Shown in pieces: positions 47,995 through 62,016 of a DNA stretch of 64,000 nucleotides; positions within the stretch are counted from its first letter, which is position 1, and each line of letters begins with the position of its first letter. Made by a program: the position numbers and the translations under genes. The notes beneath the pieces are model-generated. The model was not told where the DNA came from and ran no database searches. It worked only from the letters and a program-made list of their open reading frames with translations. Source of the DNA: Hybos culiciformis (Eukaryota > Arthropoda > Insecta > Diptera > Hybotidae); assembly GCA_964007475.1 (NCBI GenBank), contig OZ023275.1:14611829-14675828 (forward strand). Direction: 5' to 3'.

Positions 47995-48132
47995 TTAGTG
48001 ATGCATCCCTACTGATTCTCTACCTCTTTCTAGTTCTTTCACACCCTCTTGATCACGAAAAAAAATCCCTCGAGAGAAATTTCTTGTTGGCAAGCGAGTG
48101 TGAAAGACTGAAAAAAATGCATGCATCACTAT
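47995..48132. mobile_element. Small foldback MITE, TAGTGATGCAT ends
   Basis: Left end ttagtgatgcat; right end atgcatcacta(t). Inside, tctttcacaccctcttg pairs with caagcgagtgtgaaaga, and the centre carries ccctcgagag. So about 137 bp folds into an imperfect hairpin. It lies about 560 bp upstream of the FLYWCH start codon. No reliable target duplication beyond TA was seen. Confidence 0.65.
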
Positions 48133-49575
48133 GTAAGGCCCATTAAAATGACACAATTTAAATAATTTTTAATAGAAGATATTGAAAAAAAAAAGTTTAT
48201 ACATATTAAACAATTAATATATAGGAGTTATTTCTTAAATTGTATCATAAATTATTTTGATTTCTGGTCAAAAATTAAAAATTAATTCATTAATAGAAGT
48301 AGGTAATTGTAAAATATGTAATTTATTTACCACAAAGAAAACAAGTATATGGGATTATACGTACCTATTAAGGTATTCAAGATTAGACAACAATATTATC
48401 TATAACTTTGTGATGAAAAAAAAAAACAGAATGGAACTTAAGTCAAATTAGGAACATGATCTTTATCGATCTTCAAGAATAACTTTTAACCAATAAAATT
48501 CTTATAATACATTTTTTTTTGCAAAAACGAATCAAAGGTCTTTAAACTTGATTTTTTACTAGTAGTATTAGAATAATTTTCAAATTCAATTTTCAATGTT
48601 TTTAGAGGTTTACCTATAACATTAATTTTGATTTTTCATTACTATTAAATAAAGATAATTACATATATATAAGATTTATTGTTATAAAAAAAAAAAAAAA
48701 AAAGAATCCTAATTTAAAAGGTGATGTTTTCAATAATCCCGGTAATTTTAGTTCGTCTTCGAAAAAAATATTGTAACTAGTATAAATAAGAATTTATTAA
48801 TTTTATATTGGGCACGTTGTAGGTGTACAATGTACACACATAATGTACAACCGAAAGCCAATACAAAAAACCAGATAAGCGCAGTAGATATTTCTTTTTG
48901 ACTAAATAGTAAAATAAAAGAGATACATTTTAACGCCCAAAGGCTTTCAACACTTTTTATTGAGGAGCAAAAAGCATTATGGAAAAAAAAAAATTACTAT
49001 ATTGTTCAAAATGAAATATTATTCTTAATTTTCAGGTTTTTGATACCCAAATACATAGAAGCAAATTATATGTATTATAGTATTATTCTTACTTTTTTTT
49101 CAAATAGATCCTTTTATGTTTTTGATAGCTTGCAATAATGGAAAAACTTTTTTTTTTAACCTACACATTTTTTAAATTTATATTATTAGCACGTTTAATA
49201 AGTTTTTTCCTTAAAATTCATATATTACATAATGTACATTAGATATATACGATACCTAATGTGTGAATTATTATGAAATATAATGTTGATTCTAAGTCTA
49301 AGTGCTTATACTTTATACATAAAAAAATACATGATTCGTTATAGAAAAGTATTTTTACTATTATAATGTTAAATAAGTTTAAGATCAAGAATTCGATAAT
49401 TTAATAAATAAACGTAATACCTATAATAAAGTAATAACTTAATAATAATCTTCTGTTTATAGTGAAATTAATTACTAAGAATAAATAAATTAAAAATAAT
49501 TTTGGGCTTTTTCCTTGATTAAAATATTTTTATTTAATTTCTTAAAATATTTTTAAGGATAAAATTAATTTTTTT
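48133..49575. other. Non-coding, nothing recognised
   Basis: AT-rich sequence; ORFs present are short and of low-complexity composition. Confidence 0.5.
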
Positions 49576-49576
49576 A

Positions 49577-49810
49577 CTTACAAACATATCTTCCTTCGTA
49601 TTCCTATTGGTCCAAACGATCATTTATGCTTATTATGTTTTGATTGATAAATATATGTCGAAGTTTTTTCTTTTATTTAAAAATCAAAAACTTTTTATGA
49701 AATACAAATTCGACATAAATCCAGAAATAGTTATCAATCAAAACATAAAAAGCATAAAATTGTCGTTTGGACAAAATAGGAATGCGATCGACGATATGTT
49801 ATGTACATGC
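49577..49810. mobile_element. 230-bp near-full-length inverted repeat (MITE or hairpin gene)
   Basis: The left arm, starting acatatc then tattcctatt, continues ggtccaaacgatcatttatg and attatgttttgattgata. It pairs with the right arm read backwards (gcattcctatttt, gtccaaacgac, ttatgttttgattgata, ttatgtcgaa). The arms are about 100 bp each with scattered mismatches, and the loop is short and AT-rich near 49680. The ORF at 49607-49825 is a by-product of the palindrome. Confidence 0.8.
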
Positions 49811-52482
49811 AATATGCATATATAACTAAAAATGTTTATAGCTAGTAAGTAACTAAGATTAAAATACGTTAGTAATTTTATTAGAATGAACTTTTTCAAT
49901 CCTATCTATTTCTATCAAAAAACTCCAATTGATATTTTTCTTACAATCTTTACGAAAAAAAAAAAAAAATAATAATGATTTCTTAGAAAAAAAATATATA
50001 TAACATAAAAAAAACATATGGTATCAATGAATGAATTCATTTTAGATGTTATATCATGGGATTAGATTTATATTCGAAATTTTTTTCTTATAAGCTAACA
50101 AACACTATAACATAATTCTTTAAGGAAATATATGTTTTTTCTTCATTTGTTTTTTTTTTGTGGAAATTATACCACAGAGAATAAGTGAACCATAAATCTT
50201 TTTTTTTTCTTCTTTAATATAGTAAAACATAAATTACCTTGACAAATTTGAGTTTTTTTTTTCATATTTTTATTCATTAAAATTATATACATACTTGTAA
50301 TATACAAAAATGTAACATCTGGAAAAAAAAATTATTTGCAAAAAAATCAGCTTCATTACACATTAATAATTTGATTATGTTGCAAAATTGTTAACCCTTT
50401 ATTACCTTATTTGTGCTATTCAACTTTTTTTTTTAAGATTTGAAGTTCGAGATAGAACTTTATCAAACTGTTTTGGTTTAAAATATGAATTTCGCGAAAA
50501 TTTCATATTAATCTCGGTCGGATAAATAAAAATTAGGTATGTGTAGTAAAAGCATAATATGCACAATAGGTATAAAAATTCAAAGTAATTTAAATTATGG
50601 ATTTTTATTTGAAAGGATTGTCAAGAAGAAAAAAATAGAATATGCAATCTTTGTTGAACATATTACTTACAAATTATGTAATATGTTTATGTTTAATCTT
50701 ATAAATAATTTTTTCTTGATTTCCAATACTTGAAAAATCATAAATTTAGCTTAGAAGATGTTCCTAAACTTCAAATATTTAAAAAAAAAAAGTTATACAT
50801 TATTTGTCATAAAGACATACAATACTGTCATAATCACAGCCTGACTATCCCACACATAATTTCTGAATTAATGATTCTCATTCATTTGAACTTAATTTTA
50901 TTTTTTATTTAATAATTAAAATTTAAAATTTCTATTTTTAAATAAGATTAGGAAGGGAAGGTACATATATATTAATATTATTTTTCTGAGTTCAATTATA
51001 GAGCACTGCCATGATGTTTTGGTAAAAGTTGTTTACAATATTTATGGATTTTTATTAAAAACTAGAAAAAACAAAATTATAGATAAAATTATATAGAATG
51101 AATATGAATTTTTTTTTTTAACTTTGTAAATCAATTTCTCTATAACTAAATTAAATTTCTACGTGATTGGTTTCTTCAAACATATTCAACAAGTGTCATA
51201 TGCTTTCCAGAAATTATATTGTACATGTTTCTATACTATCTATATGTATAACGAAAAATATAGTTAATATTATGTTTATTATATATACAAACATATTTAC
51301 GTGCTTATTATAATGGTTTAATATTGTGTTGTGTATTTGGCAATAGACGAAGAAACTTTTATATAACACGAGTATGTCTTCATTTTTACATTTTTTTTAT
51401 ATATATATATATAGATAAATTATAGATTATAATATGTATATTGTTTTTTTACGAAGATCCTTTTACACTTTTATTTTAATAATATGTGGAATTGACCAAA
51501 CACCCACATCATTTTCATATGAACATATCTGATTTTATCATGTGCCGGACATTTTTATAACTTAAGATATAAATAAACCACGACAATGATAATTTAATTT
51601 TATTGTATAAATATAATAAGTCCTATAGTCTGTCTGGAATAGCATTTCCTTCAAAATCAACTACGTATTTGATACGTATAACAGAAATTGATATTATTAG
51701 TATTTTTTTAATTTTAGAAAACTTCCCTAAATATAATTGAGAATAATACCAAAAGATTGAAATTAATAAATGATCTAAAATTTCGCAGTTACAAATAATT
51801 AATGTTTTCCACAATACAATCAATTTTGTGAAAAAGTTAACTATATTATAGAGTTTGGAAATATGAATCTACAAACTTTCTGTAAAACCTCTTCGATTAC
51901 TTTTCTTCATGACTTCTTAAAAAGGAATTCGCGAAATGATAACTAACTTTGAGAAAATAGTCAGAAATGATCCTCAAATATGTCTGTCATAAGTTTAGCG
52001 ACAATGGTAGTGTAGTGAATTATGTTATACAATTTTGAAACATCTATTTTTAGATTTTAATAAAAATATCATATTTAGTTTTAAAAAGATTTATTTTAAA
52101 AATATTTTCTTTATTTATGTTCTGATTATATAAAGTTGCGTGTCCACTGTACTGGATTTTGCAATGATTATGCCTTGAACATTTCCACTGCATGCAATTC
52201 TTTAATTGAAAAAAAAAAAAAATTTAAAAAAAAATATTCTGGTCAAAGTTAAACCAAACTAACGAGAATGTTTAATTAAAATAGATAGAATTAATACTTA
52301 AAATATACGGTACTATGAAACGTATCCTCGATTTTTTTTATATGCATACTTAAATGAATAATTTTTATTTTACGATACCAAAAAATATAGGATAACATTA
52401 TTTAATGCGTTGGGGATCGTTATGTTGTATTTAGTGCTATAGAATTTAGATCACTAAATGGAGTATTATATGCGTCAATACA
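49811..52482. other. Non-coding, nothing recognised
   Basis: AT-rich sequence with (ta)n tracts (for example 51396-51412). No gene is supported. Confidence 0.5.
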
Positions 52483-52490
52483 CATGCAAT

Positions 52491-53239
52491 TAGGGATTGC
52501 AAATTTTGACGATAATAAAAAAATCGGAATTCGGAATTCGAAATTAAATATTTTCGGAATTCGGTCGAATTCCAAAATATTATTAATTTTTTTTATGTCT
52601 ATACAAATAATAAAAATAACTTATTTGAGATAATTCATTGTTATTTATTGACTAAAAAATACTTTTTTTAAAAATAAAAATGGAACATACTGTAAAATTA
52701 TACCAAATTCAATTATTAAATAACAATAATAGTTAAAAAACTATATTATTTAAAACGAAATATAAACATAAAATTATTGTACAGAAACATTCTAATTTGG
52801 CATATCATTTAACAATAAAAAATATAAAATTATTGTTTTATTTGCCTAAAATATGCTTCGAGGAAGCAGAGATCATTTAAAGCTGCGTCTCCGAGTCTCG
52901 AACGAATTTTTGTACAAAAGTTACCTGCAATTGAGAAAGCTCGCTCAGACTCCATGCTCGATGGCGGAACCAAAATCAAAAATGAGTAGGCGGACTCTAA
53001 TATTTTGCCACGAAAGCCGTTCTCTTCAAAGAATTTCTTTTCAGATTTAATTTTTATAGAATTAGAATATAGAATTAGAATATAGAATATAAACGAAAAC
53101 ATTATTTAAAAGTTGGTGAGAGCACGAAAAAATTAATTTTAATTTCGGAATTCCCTGGGAAATTTTCGGAATTCGAAACTATATTATGAAAACGGATTCC
53201 GGAATTCTCGAATTTCGAATTTCGAATGTGCAATCCCTA
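52491..53239 (-). mobile_element. hAT transposon, internally deleted, with transposase C-terminus
   Basis: The termini tagggattgca and (other strand) tagggattgca are perfect 11-bp inverted repeats. They are flanked by identical 8-bp target duplications catgcaat (52483-52490 and 53240-53247). On minus, 53102-52830 encodes the end of a hAT transposase with the conserved dimerisation (hATC) motifs VPPSSMESERAFSIAG and RSRLGDAALNDLCFL. The catalytic N-terminal and RNase-H parts are missing, so the copy is non-autonomous. Intact ends and target duplication indicate a fairly recent insertion. Subterminal ggaattcgg words repeat on both sides. Confidence 0.92.
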
Positions 53240-53486
53240 CATGCAATCATTTAGATGCATCTGCGTAAATAATGAATAAATTGAGATGCATCAGCGTAAA
53301 TAATGAAATTATTTAGATGTTTCGTATTGAATATTACGTAATACCTAAACAAACATAATATCTCTCACAATATTTCAATACAGCCAAATACAAAAAAAAA
53401 ATGAGAAAAAATGAGAAGAAAAAATATTCTCTCTTTGCAACTACCTCTCCCCTACGCATTAAAACAGTATATTGCATATGTAAACA

Positions 53487-53636
53487 AAATTTGTTATACA
53501 ACTCGTTCTGTATTTACACAAAAATACATTGACACTTGTCAATTTATATCACTCGACCTTCGGTCTCGTGATATAAGTATTGACTCGTATCAATGGATTT
53601 TTGTGTATACAGAACTCTTAATTAATAACAAATTTA
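53487..53636. mobile_element. 150-bp foldback hairpin element
   Basis: The left arm aaatttgttatacaactcgt then tctgtatttacacaaaaat, cattgacacttgtcaat and tatatcactcgacc pairs with the right arm to 53636. The centre is ctcgaccttcggtctcg, with loop ttcg. Mismatches are scattered but the stem is nearly continuous. A short ORF across it reflects the palindrome. Confidence 0.8.
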
Positions 53637-53639
53637 GTT

Positions 53640-55499
53640 ACATATACAATAATCTACTATTATACAAGTGTATATCAATTTATATCAAAATATGTATCAT
53701 GTACATACGATACAAATAATAATAATGTAAGCCTTTAAAAATTATTGAATTCTTTAGATTAAATTTTAAAACATTATAATACATTTATCAATTGTTGGAA
53801 AAAGAATTTAATGTCTTGGAAATCGTTATAATTTATGTATATTTATGTTCAAGTATCTAAAACATAATATATGGAATCCATATATGAAAGTAATATAATG
53901 ACAAGACTTATTTTTGTATTTACCGAATTGTCTGAAATTGAATCACGTATTTTGAAAACTACTGAAAACTCTTATAACCTATCTTATTTAAAAAAGAAAA
54001 TGCACCTTATACTAATTCTCGAGAAATTTTGAATTCTTTGGTTCTTGTTGCAAATTAACGATAGAATGTACATAAGTAATTTGTATAATTTTGTTTTACC
54101 TACGTCGTGTCATGCTGCTGCATGGTAGCTCTTGAATAATGTTTCGTGGAAAAAATATGAAATATACTTTAAATAAAGCGATTACTCTTCTGTGAACAAC
54201 TAAAATGAATAAAGGTTGCTGAATATTAAATTGCATTTTTTTTCGTATAATAAAAAAACAAAAATGAATTATATTTTTTTCTTCTATTTTCTCGAATAAA
54301 CACCTGTGGCTGTTGAATAAATTTTGGCATCATATAAATTTTCACTTGTAAAATTTTATAAATGTAATATCATCATCATATTGTACATACATATGTATTT
54401 TAGTATGTATTAAACAACAAAAAAAATTAAATTTATTTTATCAGTCCTTAAAAACTACTATACACCTTTGATCCTTGTTTTTTATATTTATTTAGTTTTC
54501 TGTTAAATGCACATTATACGTCACAATATAAATTCAGTAAGATACAGATGTTTGGCGTGAATAGAACTTGATAAAAAAAAATAAAATAAGTTTAAAATAT
54601 TGTTTTTCGTCCTCTGCAAGTTGTTAAAAAAAAAAAAAATCAAAAATGATAATAACAAAAACAAAAAATTTTTAAGAGAATTTTAAAGTTTTATAGAATT
54701 CAATAAAAATTATTGAATAGGAAACAATATTACATTTTTATTAAATTCTTAACATTTATGTTCTGACATATTTTTCTGCGTTTAAAAGAATATAAAAACG
54801 TATACTTGCAAATTTGCGTAAGTTATATGCAAAGAATGAACTTTAATTTATTTCTATTCAAGGTTCGCAAATCGTTGAAACTATATAATAATATAGAATT
54901 TTTTGTGCCTCTTTCGATGATTTTGCACAAAAAAAGCAAAAAAAGGCAAAAATTTAAACATTAATGAGAAACAAAAATTGTTGATTTTCATTTTTTATTT
55001 TTCCATTTTTCGAACGAATAATGGATAATGGTTTTCCAATAATACACATTTTTCAGCCATCAGAAGTATTCTGTTTATATACTATAGCTAGGTAGAATGA
55101 ATGAATTAAAAAAATAAAAACCAATAATGTGTTTGTTTTTCCTTTTATTTTAAAAAGGTGTACATTGTTCAATTTATAGTAAAAAATTAAAAAAAAAAAA
55201 AGAAAAGGAAATTACTTTAGGGCTTTTTTTTAAACAGAAAATAGTATAAAACGGAAAAATTATATTTCTTAAAAAAAAAAAAATATTTTTTTTGTAAATA
55301 TCGTGTATTTAGACGATTTAAACACAATTATTCCATTTATACATAATATCAGCTTTCCTGTAGTAGTTTAGTTACTATTATATACTAAAGAGACTAGAAC
55401 TACATAAACCAGACAATTACGAAGTTTCTAGAAAATTTCTAGCTTTCATATTAAACATATTGATCTTAAAAATTAATCTTAAAAAAAAAAAGGAACGGA
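53640..55499. other. Non-coding, nothing recognised
   Basis: AT-rich sequence with short homopolymer runs; no gene supported. Confidence 0.5.
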
Positions 55500-55880
55500 T
55501 GTCACAAATTGAAAATTACATTTTCATTACTACGGCGTATCACTGTGTAGTAAATTTGGCAAGTTATTTTTTAAGCTAAATACTTATAGAATAAGATTTT
55601 TTATTTCATTTTTTAATTTATATGTTTTGCACTGAATCCTCTATGATATACATACTCTTTGATAATATACAAAAAAAAAAAATACTTTCGCAATCAAATC
55701 AAAAATTATACTTTGTTACACATTTTAAGCTGCCCAAATCGAATGTTTTAGCACCTTAAACATTCCTTTTATTAATAACAACTTATTTTCATTTGTTTTA
55801 GCCGCAAAAAATTTTAAATAATTTTTTCCTAATAGCTTAATTTTTGCTATTAAACATTTGCATTAAATTCGCATCATTGT
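55500..55880. repeat. Dispersed repeat, copy 2
   Basis: Ordered match to 42820-43110: tgtagtaaattt-gc-agttatt, ataatatacaaaaaaaaaa, agcaccttaaacattcc-ttattaat and gcattaaattcgcatcat. It is longer than copy 1 owing to inserted AT-rich sequence. No coding capacity. Confidence 0.6.
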
Positions 55881-58800
55881 TTCGTATCGCTTAATAAGCA
55901 GCAATTCAAATTATGCAAAAATGTATTTATTTTTTCAGCCACTTTTGTATTTAACTTTTCAGCCACTTTTGAATGTTGAAATTATACCCAAAATATGCGT
56001 AGAAAAAAACTGTATATAAAATTTATAAATTATTCTTTATAACTCCTAAAATACTAGTTTGTTTTTTTTTTTTAATTTCATACATATTATAAAATAATAA
56101 TAAATTAATTGTCTTCTATCTTTTTATGTACAAGAAATTTCGAAAAAATGTTCCTGAGCAATTTTTTTGTCTAAAGTTGTAAGTAAGCATAGATAAATAT
56201 ATAAAGGTGTTATTTATTAGCACGACCCTAGATTAATACAACATATCTATCTTGTTGAAATAGTAATTTATATTTTAAATTAAAATCTTATCTGATTATA
56301 GCAAGTTTGATTAGTTGTGATTAAAGGTAAAACCTAACTAAAGGTAAAACTAAAATTTTCAAACTCTTATTTCTTATCCCTTGATAATATAATAAACAGA
56401 TTATTGTTTGATATTCTATGATTTTATAATATTTTCTATACGGAGAATTAAATATTGATTGTACATAATATTATGCAATTTTTTAAGTAAAAATATTAAA
56501 ATTTTCTAATGCTAAGTATATAAGTAGATACTATAATATCTTGTGCTCAGGGATAAAATTTTTATTGTACAATTTATAATGTGAGAAAGAAAGTATTGAA
56601 AATAAAATTTTATTTTTTTTAAAAATGTTCGCACCATTTTTGAATTCATATCGATACAAAATTTACACAAAATCAATAGTACTATATAAACGTTATATTA
56701 AAAAAAAAAATGAATATTCAAACACTTTTTTTTTTAATAATCATTGCAAAAAATATCCTTAAATGCATTTTTTTTTTTGTATTTTGGATAGAAAAAACTT
56801 TATTTCATGTAATCCCTTGACAATTGTAGGTATATGCTTGAATAACTAATAACTTTTTTTTTTTTTTTATAAATAATTTTTAATTTAAATGTAAAATTTT
56901 GTGTACGCTGTTATATAATAGATTTGCATGTTAATTAATTAATTATTCAGATATTACATAAGTGTTGTAAAAATGCTAGTTTATTGGAAAACAATAAGTT
57001 TTTCCTGATGGTAATAGTTTTAAGCATGAGAATTTAATTTTAAGTGCTTTAAGGAAATTTGGCATACTTTTTTCTTTTTTTTTTAAATATATTAATAATT
57101 TTTTTTGTGAAACAATTAAATTGGAAAATATGTAAATTAGGTATTTTAGGATCTAGGAAAAATTAGGGCTTACATGCTCTGACCGCGATTAGTTCACGCC
57201 TTTAAAACTTACTTAACACAAATTTAAAATTAATAAAGTCGCAGTTGAATTAAATATACTTCCCTAAGGCGAACTAATGATACAATCTTAGATTCAAACT
57301 ATTTTGAATTAAATTACTTATGTCAATGAAAACTAAATTAATAAAATTGGAACAAAACAAATGATTAAGTTACATTAAAAAAAAACAAGATATTAAAACT
57401 TGAAGCTAAATTAAAATATCCATTAAAATTTGATTGATGTTATAATTAAATTACATCACATACTATTTTTATATACATGTGTGAGGGATAAGCCAATATT
57501 TATATTGAACAAATATGTTGAAAATTTAATATTAAAAAAAAAAACGAAAAGAAAATCAAAAAGTAATCGATATTACAACACAGGAAAATAAAAAATATTT
57601 CCATTTATATTTACATTTATTATACGTGCATTTAAAATATTTACAGTAAAAATTAAATAAGTTTTTGGTATATTTTGATGTATCCAGTATCTATCTAAAT
57701 AATGTTTCCCTATAATATCGTTTCTTAAACATCTTATAGACACAAAAATCAAAATATAAATTAACATTTCATAAAAGCTGTTCTAGGTTTCGCAAAAATA
57801 AATGTTTATATAGTGGGTGCACGAATACACTTTTGCTGGCGTTTATATATAAAACAACTATGGTTGGTTAAAATTTTTTCAATTTGTTTTTATATACCTT
57901 ATTCCTAGTAAGATCTAATCAAATTAATTTTACCACATGAAAAAAATTTACACTCCATGGTTTGATAAACACTTCATTTACTGTATATTTTGTACTTTTA
58001 TCAAATAATATCATTTTTGCAGAATTTTTATAAGCGAATTCAAGCGCTTAACCTTAAAACGCGGTGTAAGCTTGTTAGGACTTGAGATTAAATTTAGTTT
58101 AATGCTTTCGTTAGATATTCATCTTTTTAAGTGATATAAAAGTAATGGCATACCAGATAATATCACATAATAACAACATAAACTGTATATATTATAGTAG
58201 ATTATTTGAATGCAGTTGTCAGCTTATTGGAACTTTTGAAATGAAATTTAGTTATACATTTAAATATATTATTAAACAATCAATTCTGATCATATAGATT
58301 TGCCTCAAAAATAATTTTTGTTATGACCAAGCATAAATTTCTAACGTTGTTTTGCAAATGTTTTCATAAAAAATAATTTAAAATCTTTTCACGTCTCAAG
58401 TATAATTTTAATTGAAAAAAAAATAAAAAATATGGATTATAATGTACATAAGTAGAAAATAGGTATATATGATTTATTTATTTTATATAAATAAATATAG
58501 ATTTTTCCTTTGAATGGAAATCACTCGAAAATTTTTCTATTTAACAGGGAAAAAAAAATTATGGTAGGTACTAGTTAAATATTTTTTTAGGTTCAAATTA
58601 GCTTTTAAAAACTTGAAAATATTTTGTTAAGATTGTGAAGCAAAGGAACGAGGTAATAAAATATAAAAAAAAAAAAACAGAAACATCATTCTTCAGAAAT
58701 TTTGATTTGGAATTTTAAAATTTTCTAAACAACTTTTATATAATTTAATTTACAAAAGTTTTGTTAATTTTTGTTAATAATATTAATTATTACAAATAAT

Positions 58801-61800
58801 AATTTTGTGAAAAATACCACTTCTTGTTTTTGATTCAATCACGGTTGTATATTTCACCAGCCAACTCAGAAATATATTTTTAATTTTTATGCATATAGTT
58901 TTAAAAATTCAAAAATAAGATATATTATGTCTAATTGTCTAATATATGGCATTAAAATATAATATATAATAATTATTCTGTAATACACGATTTCATAATA
59001 GTTCATAATAAAATTAATCATATAAATGACCTGGAAACGAAAGGACTGCACGTTTATTCGGAAACTGGTTTCAGTGAATTTAACTTCAACATCACATACG
59101 ACGCGACTTCGTTCTTAAAATTATAATCTGATTTATTTTTATTTTTTTTTTCAAATCATACTATTCATCCTTGATAACGAAATAAAATTTTATTACTGCT
59201 AAAATTATCTCATCTTGGATCAGGGATTTAATTCTTTTTTGTCTAATTTTTAATTTCTCTATTTATTATTTTCCCATACAATTTTTTCTGAAAATTAAAT
59301 TATTAAATATGTACCAAATATATTATTTCATGCATCATTTATTTTTTGAAACTGTCAATTGTAAATATATACAAAAAAATAAAATATTTTTAAATAAAAT
59401 GAAAAATATGAAAAAATAAGTACCTACCTACCTAATTTAAAATCTGACGTCAAACATATTATTATTTTTATTTTTCAATTATTGAACACGCATTTTACTT
59501 TCATTTCCATTTGTATTGCAATAAATTTGAGCATTATTTTAAGCCAAAAAAAAAGAGAAGAATATTTTGCCATTGAAAATATGCGTTACCGCACTCGGTC
59601 TGTAATTGTACCAAATTACAGAATGGACAAATCATCAAATTGGTAACATAATAATATATACATAATAATGAATAATAATTTATTCCTTTTTTTCTTGGTA
59701 AAATATAAATTGTGCTCTTAAAATGTTTATCAAATGTAATATTTTGTAATAAGTAGTGTAAAATTGCTAATCTCATCGATCGGATGACGAGAAGTGTGTT
59801 ACTTTTCACTTCTTTGGGGACAATTAAACAAACAATTAGCACTACCAAGTTAATATAAAGTATAAAAGATTTAAAAATAGAAGAGAAAGAAATATAAAAT
59901 ACCAAAAGAAACCATTTATTCACAATTTTTGAATTTAATAGCCCGCACTATTTAACATAATACTATTTAACATAATTGAGATATTTATATAGATACTCAT
60001 TAAGTATATTAATTGAATGTTATGATAATGATTAAGTGTGTTAATGTAGAACTATAAGTTCTTATGTCGGCAAAATTAATTAAAAAAAAAATTTTAAAAT
60101 ACATTGAAGATCAAAATTAAAAATAAAAAGTATTTAAAATTTTATTTATAACATTGATATGAAGGAAGAATGAAAAGCGCTTTAAAATTTTTCTTTTAAG
60201 ATTCTGTGAAATTTTCTATATAGACATTATTATGAACTTATAAATATTATATTTTTATATTATTATTATTATTATTGTTTAATATAAGTAAGTATATAGT
60301 ATAAAAAAGAAATTAAATAAAAGATTTAACTTTATTGTTATATGCATACATATATATTCCATTTTCACAATTCAATAATTCTATTCAATTGAAAGATAAA
60401 TAATTCATAAAAAAAATATAATGGAACAATACTTTCTTTGTACGGAAGCCTGTTGATTTATCAAAAAAATAAAAAAGAATTATAAGCAATTTCTACAGGT
60501 TGTCGTACATTATCCATAAAAGTAAATTAAAATAAATTAAAAAAAATAAAAACAGCTAGTATATAGTAAAGCCATTATCCACTGCGTTTTACAACACAGA
60601 TAGTATCAGTATAATTAATTTTTTTTCCGACTTGCAATTATATAAATTACTTTTTTATAGTGGCTCCATATTATCTCTTGAGTAATTTTCTTTTCATATG
60701 ATTGATATACATATTACATATTCTATGCATCTACCAGAACTTTGTCATTTTATGATATATTGTACTATATTTGATATAACACTTAATTATATAAAAACCC
60801 ATCAAAAGAAATGGAAAATATTTACTTAAAAAAAAAAATAACGTAAAAAGTTTTTAAAACTATTATTTTTTTTATTATATTATGCTTTTAATATGATAAG
60901 AAGAAAATTATTTTTTTTATGGAGAAAAATAAACTTTAAAGAAATATTAAATAATAATCTATTTTAATGTCGTTAAATCCATTTAAAAACGAAATAAGGA
61001 CATTATATGAATGATACTTAAAAAAAAAACAGTTTTTTATATGAAACATTAAAAATTTAAATATATTTTGAGTTATCTATCTACATGAATTAGCGTTAAC
61101 GTTATGAAGTAGAAAAAAAACAACAAAACTAATTGAAGCTATAGCAATATTTGCTTTTTAACGATGATGACTTCAGTCATTTTAAAACAATATTTAGATT
61201 AATAAATTATATTAACTCCACCTAATGTGCGTTAAGTGTTTTGACTTCTGATCATTATACTAATATCAGATAAGAATATCCTTTTTATTGATAATATATA
61301 AAACGATCCAATAATTTTTATGCAAAATTAAAGAATTTGGGAGCTGAATAATTTATAAAACTTAAAATATCGATTTAATTCAGGAAATTTTCAATTTTTT
61401 ATACATTCGTTTAATTGCTGATCATCATCGTGTATATAACTGAACAATCTCACATGTTTTATTCCGTTTTCCATTAAAAAACAAATTATATACTTTCATT
61501 AAATATCCGTTTGTTCATCCGTTTGCACAAAATGCTTTTTATTAATGAACTATAATCTTCGAATCCCAAAAGCTGCGAATTATCGTTCAGTTTCACATCA
61601 ACTTAAGGATGAGATTCTTTGATTTCGAGTTTGGGAGTAAGAGAGTTTCAACCAGCCAAGGTTCTAATGTAAAAAAATGTTCGTATGTAATTTATACATA
61701 TATACAAACATGTAAAATTTCTGTCAAATATGGATTTCGATCCATTTTTGTGTTTTGGACCTTTTGGGTAGATATAGATTAGAGGATCCGGATTGTTTCC

Positions 61801-62008
61801 AAATATTCGATTTGGAGTTTAGATTTCGATTTAAATTGTTATGTTTGTGTTTAGAATATGACTGTACATCTAATATTGGTTTGAAGGAATCTAAAAATTA
61901 TGCTTAGATCGTGAGTTGTGATCAAAGTTAAGTATTTTGAAAGTAAGTAATTATAAGTCGAAATTTTTAAAACGAACTGCATACTTAAGTTATAAGGTAT
62001 ACTGTATA
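55881..62008. other. Gene-poor stretch, nothing recognised
   Basis: About 6 kb of AT-rich DNA. Open frames (for example 57573-57767 and 59534-59923 on minus) are Ile/Leu/Tyr/Phe-rich with no motif or linked exons. The word tgtacata recurs. It could be a long 3' UTR, an intron or intergenic DNA; the sequence does not decide. Confidence 0.5.
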
Positions 62009-62016
62009 GCGTATAC

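Noticed and set aside
49607..49825. 72-aa frame on plus
   Set aside because: Lies entirely within an inverted repeat; no motif and AT-driven composition.
59534..59923. 129-aa minus frame
   Set aside because: Composition typical of AT-rich noise (Ile, Leu, Phe, Tyr), no domain, no linked exons.
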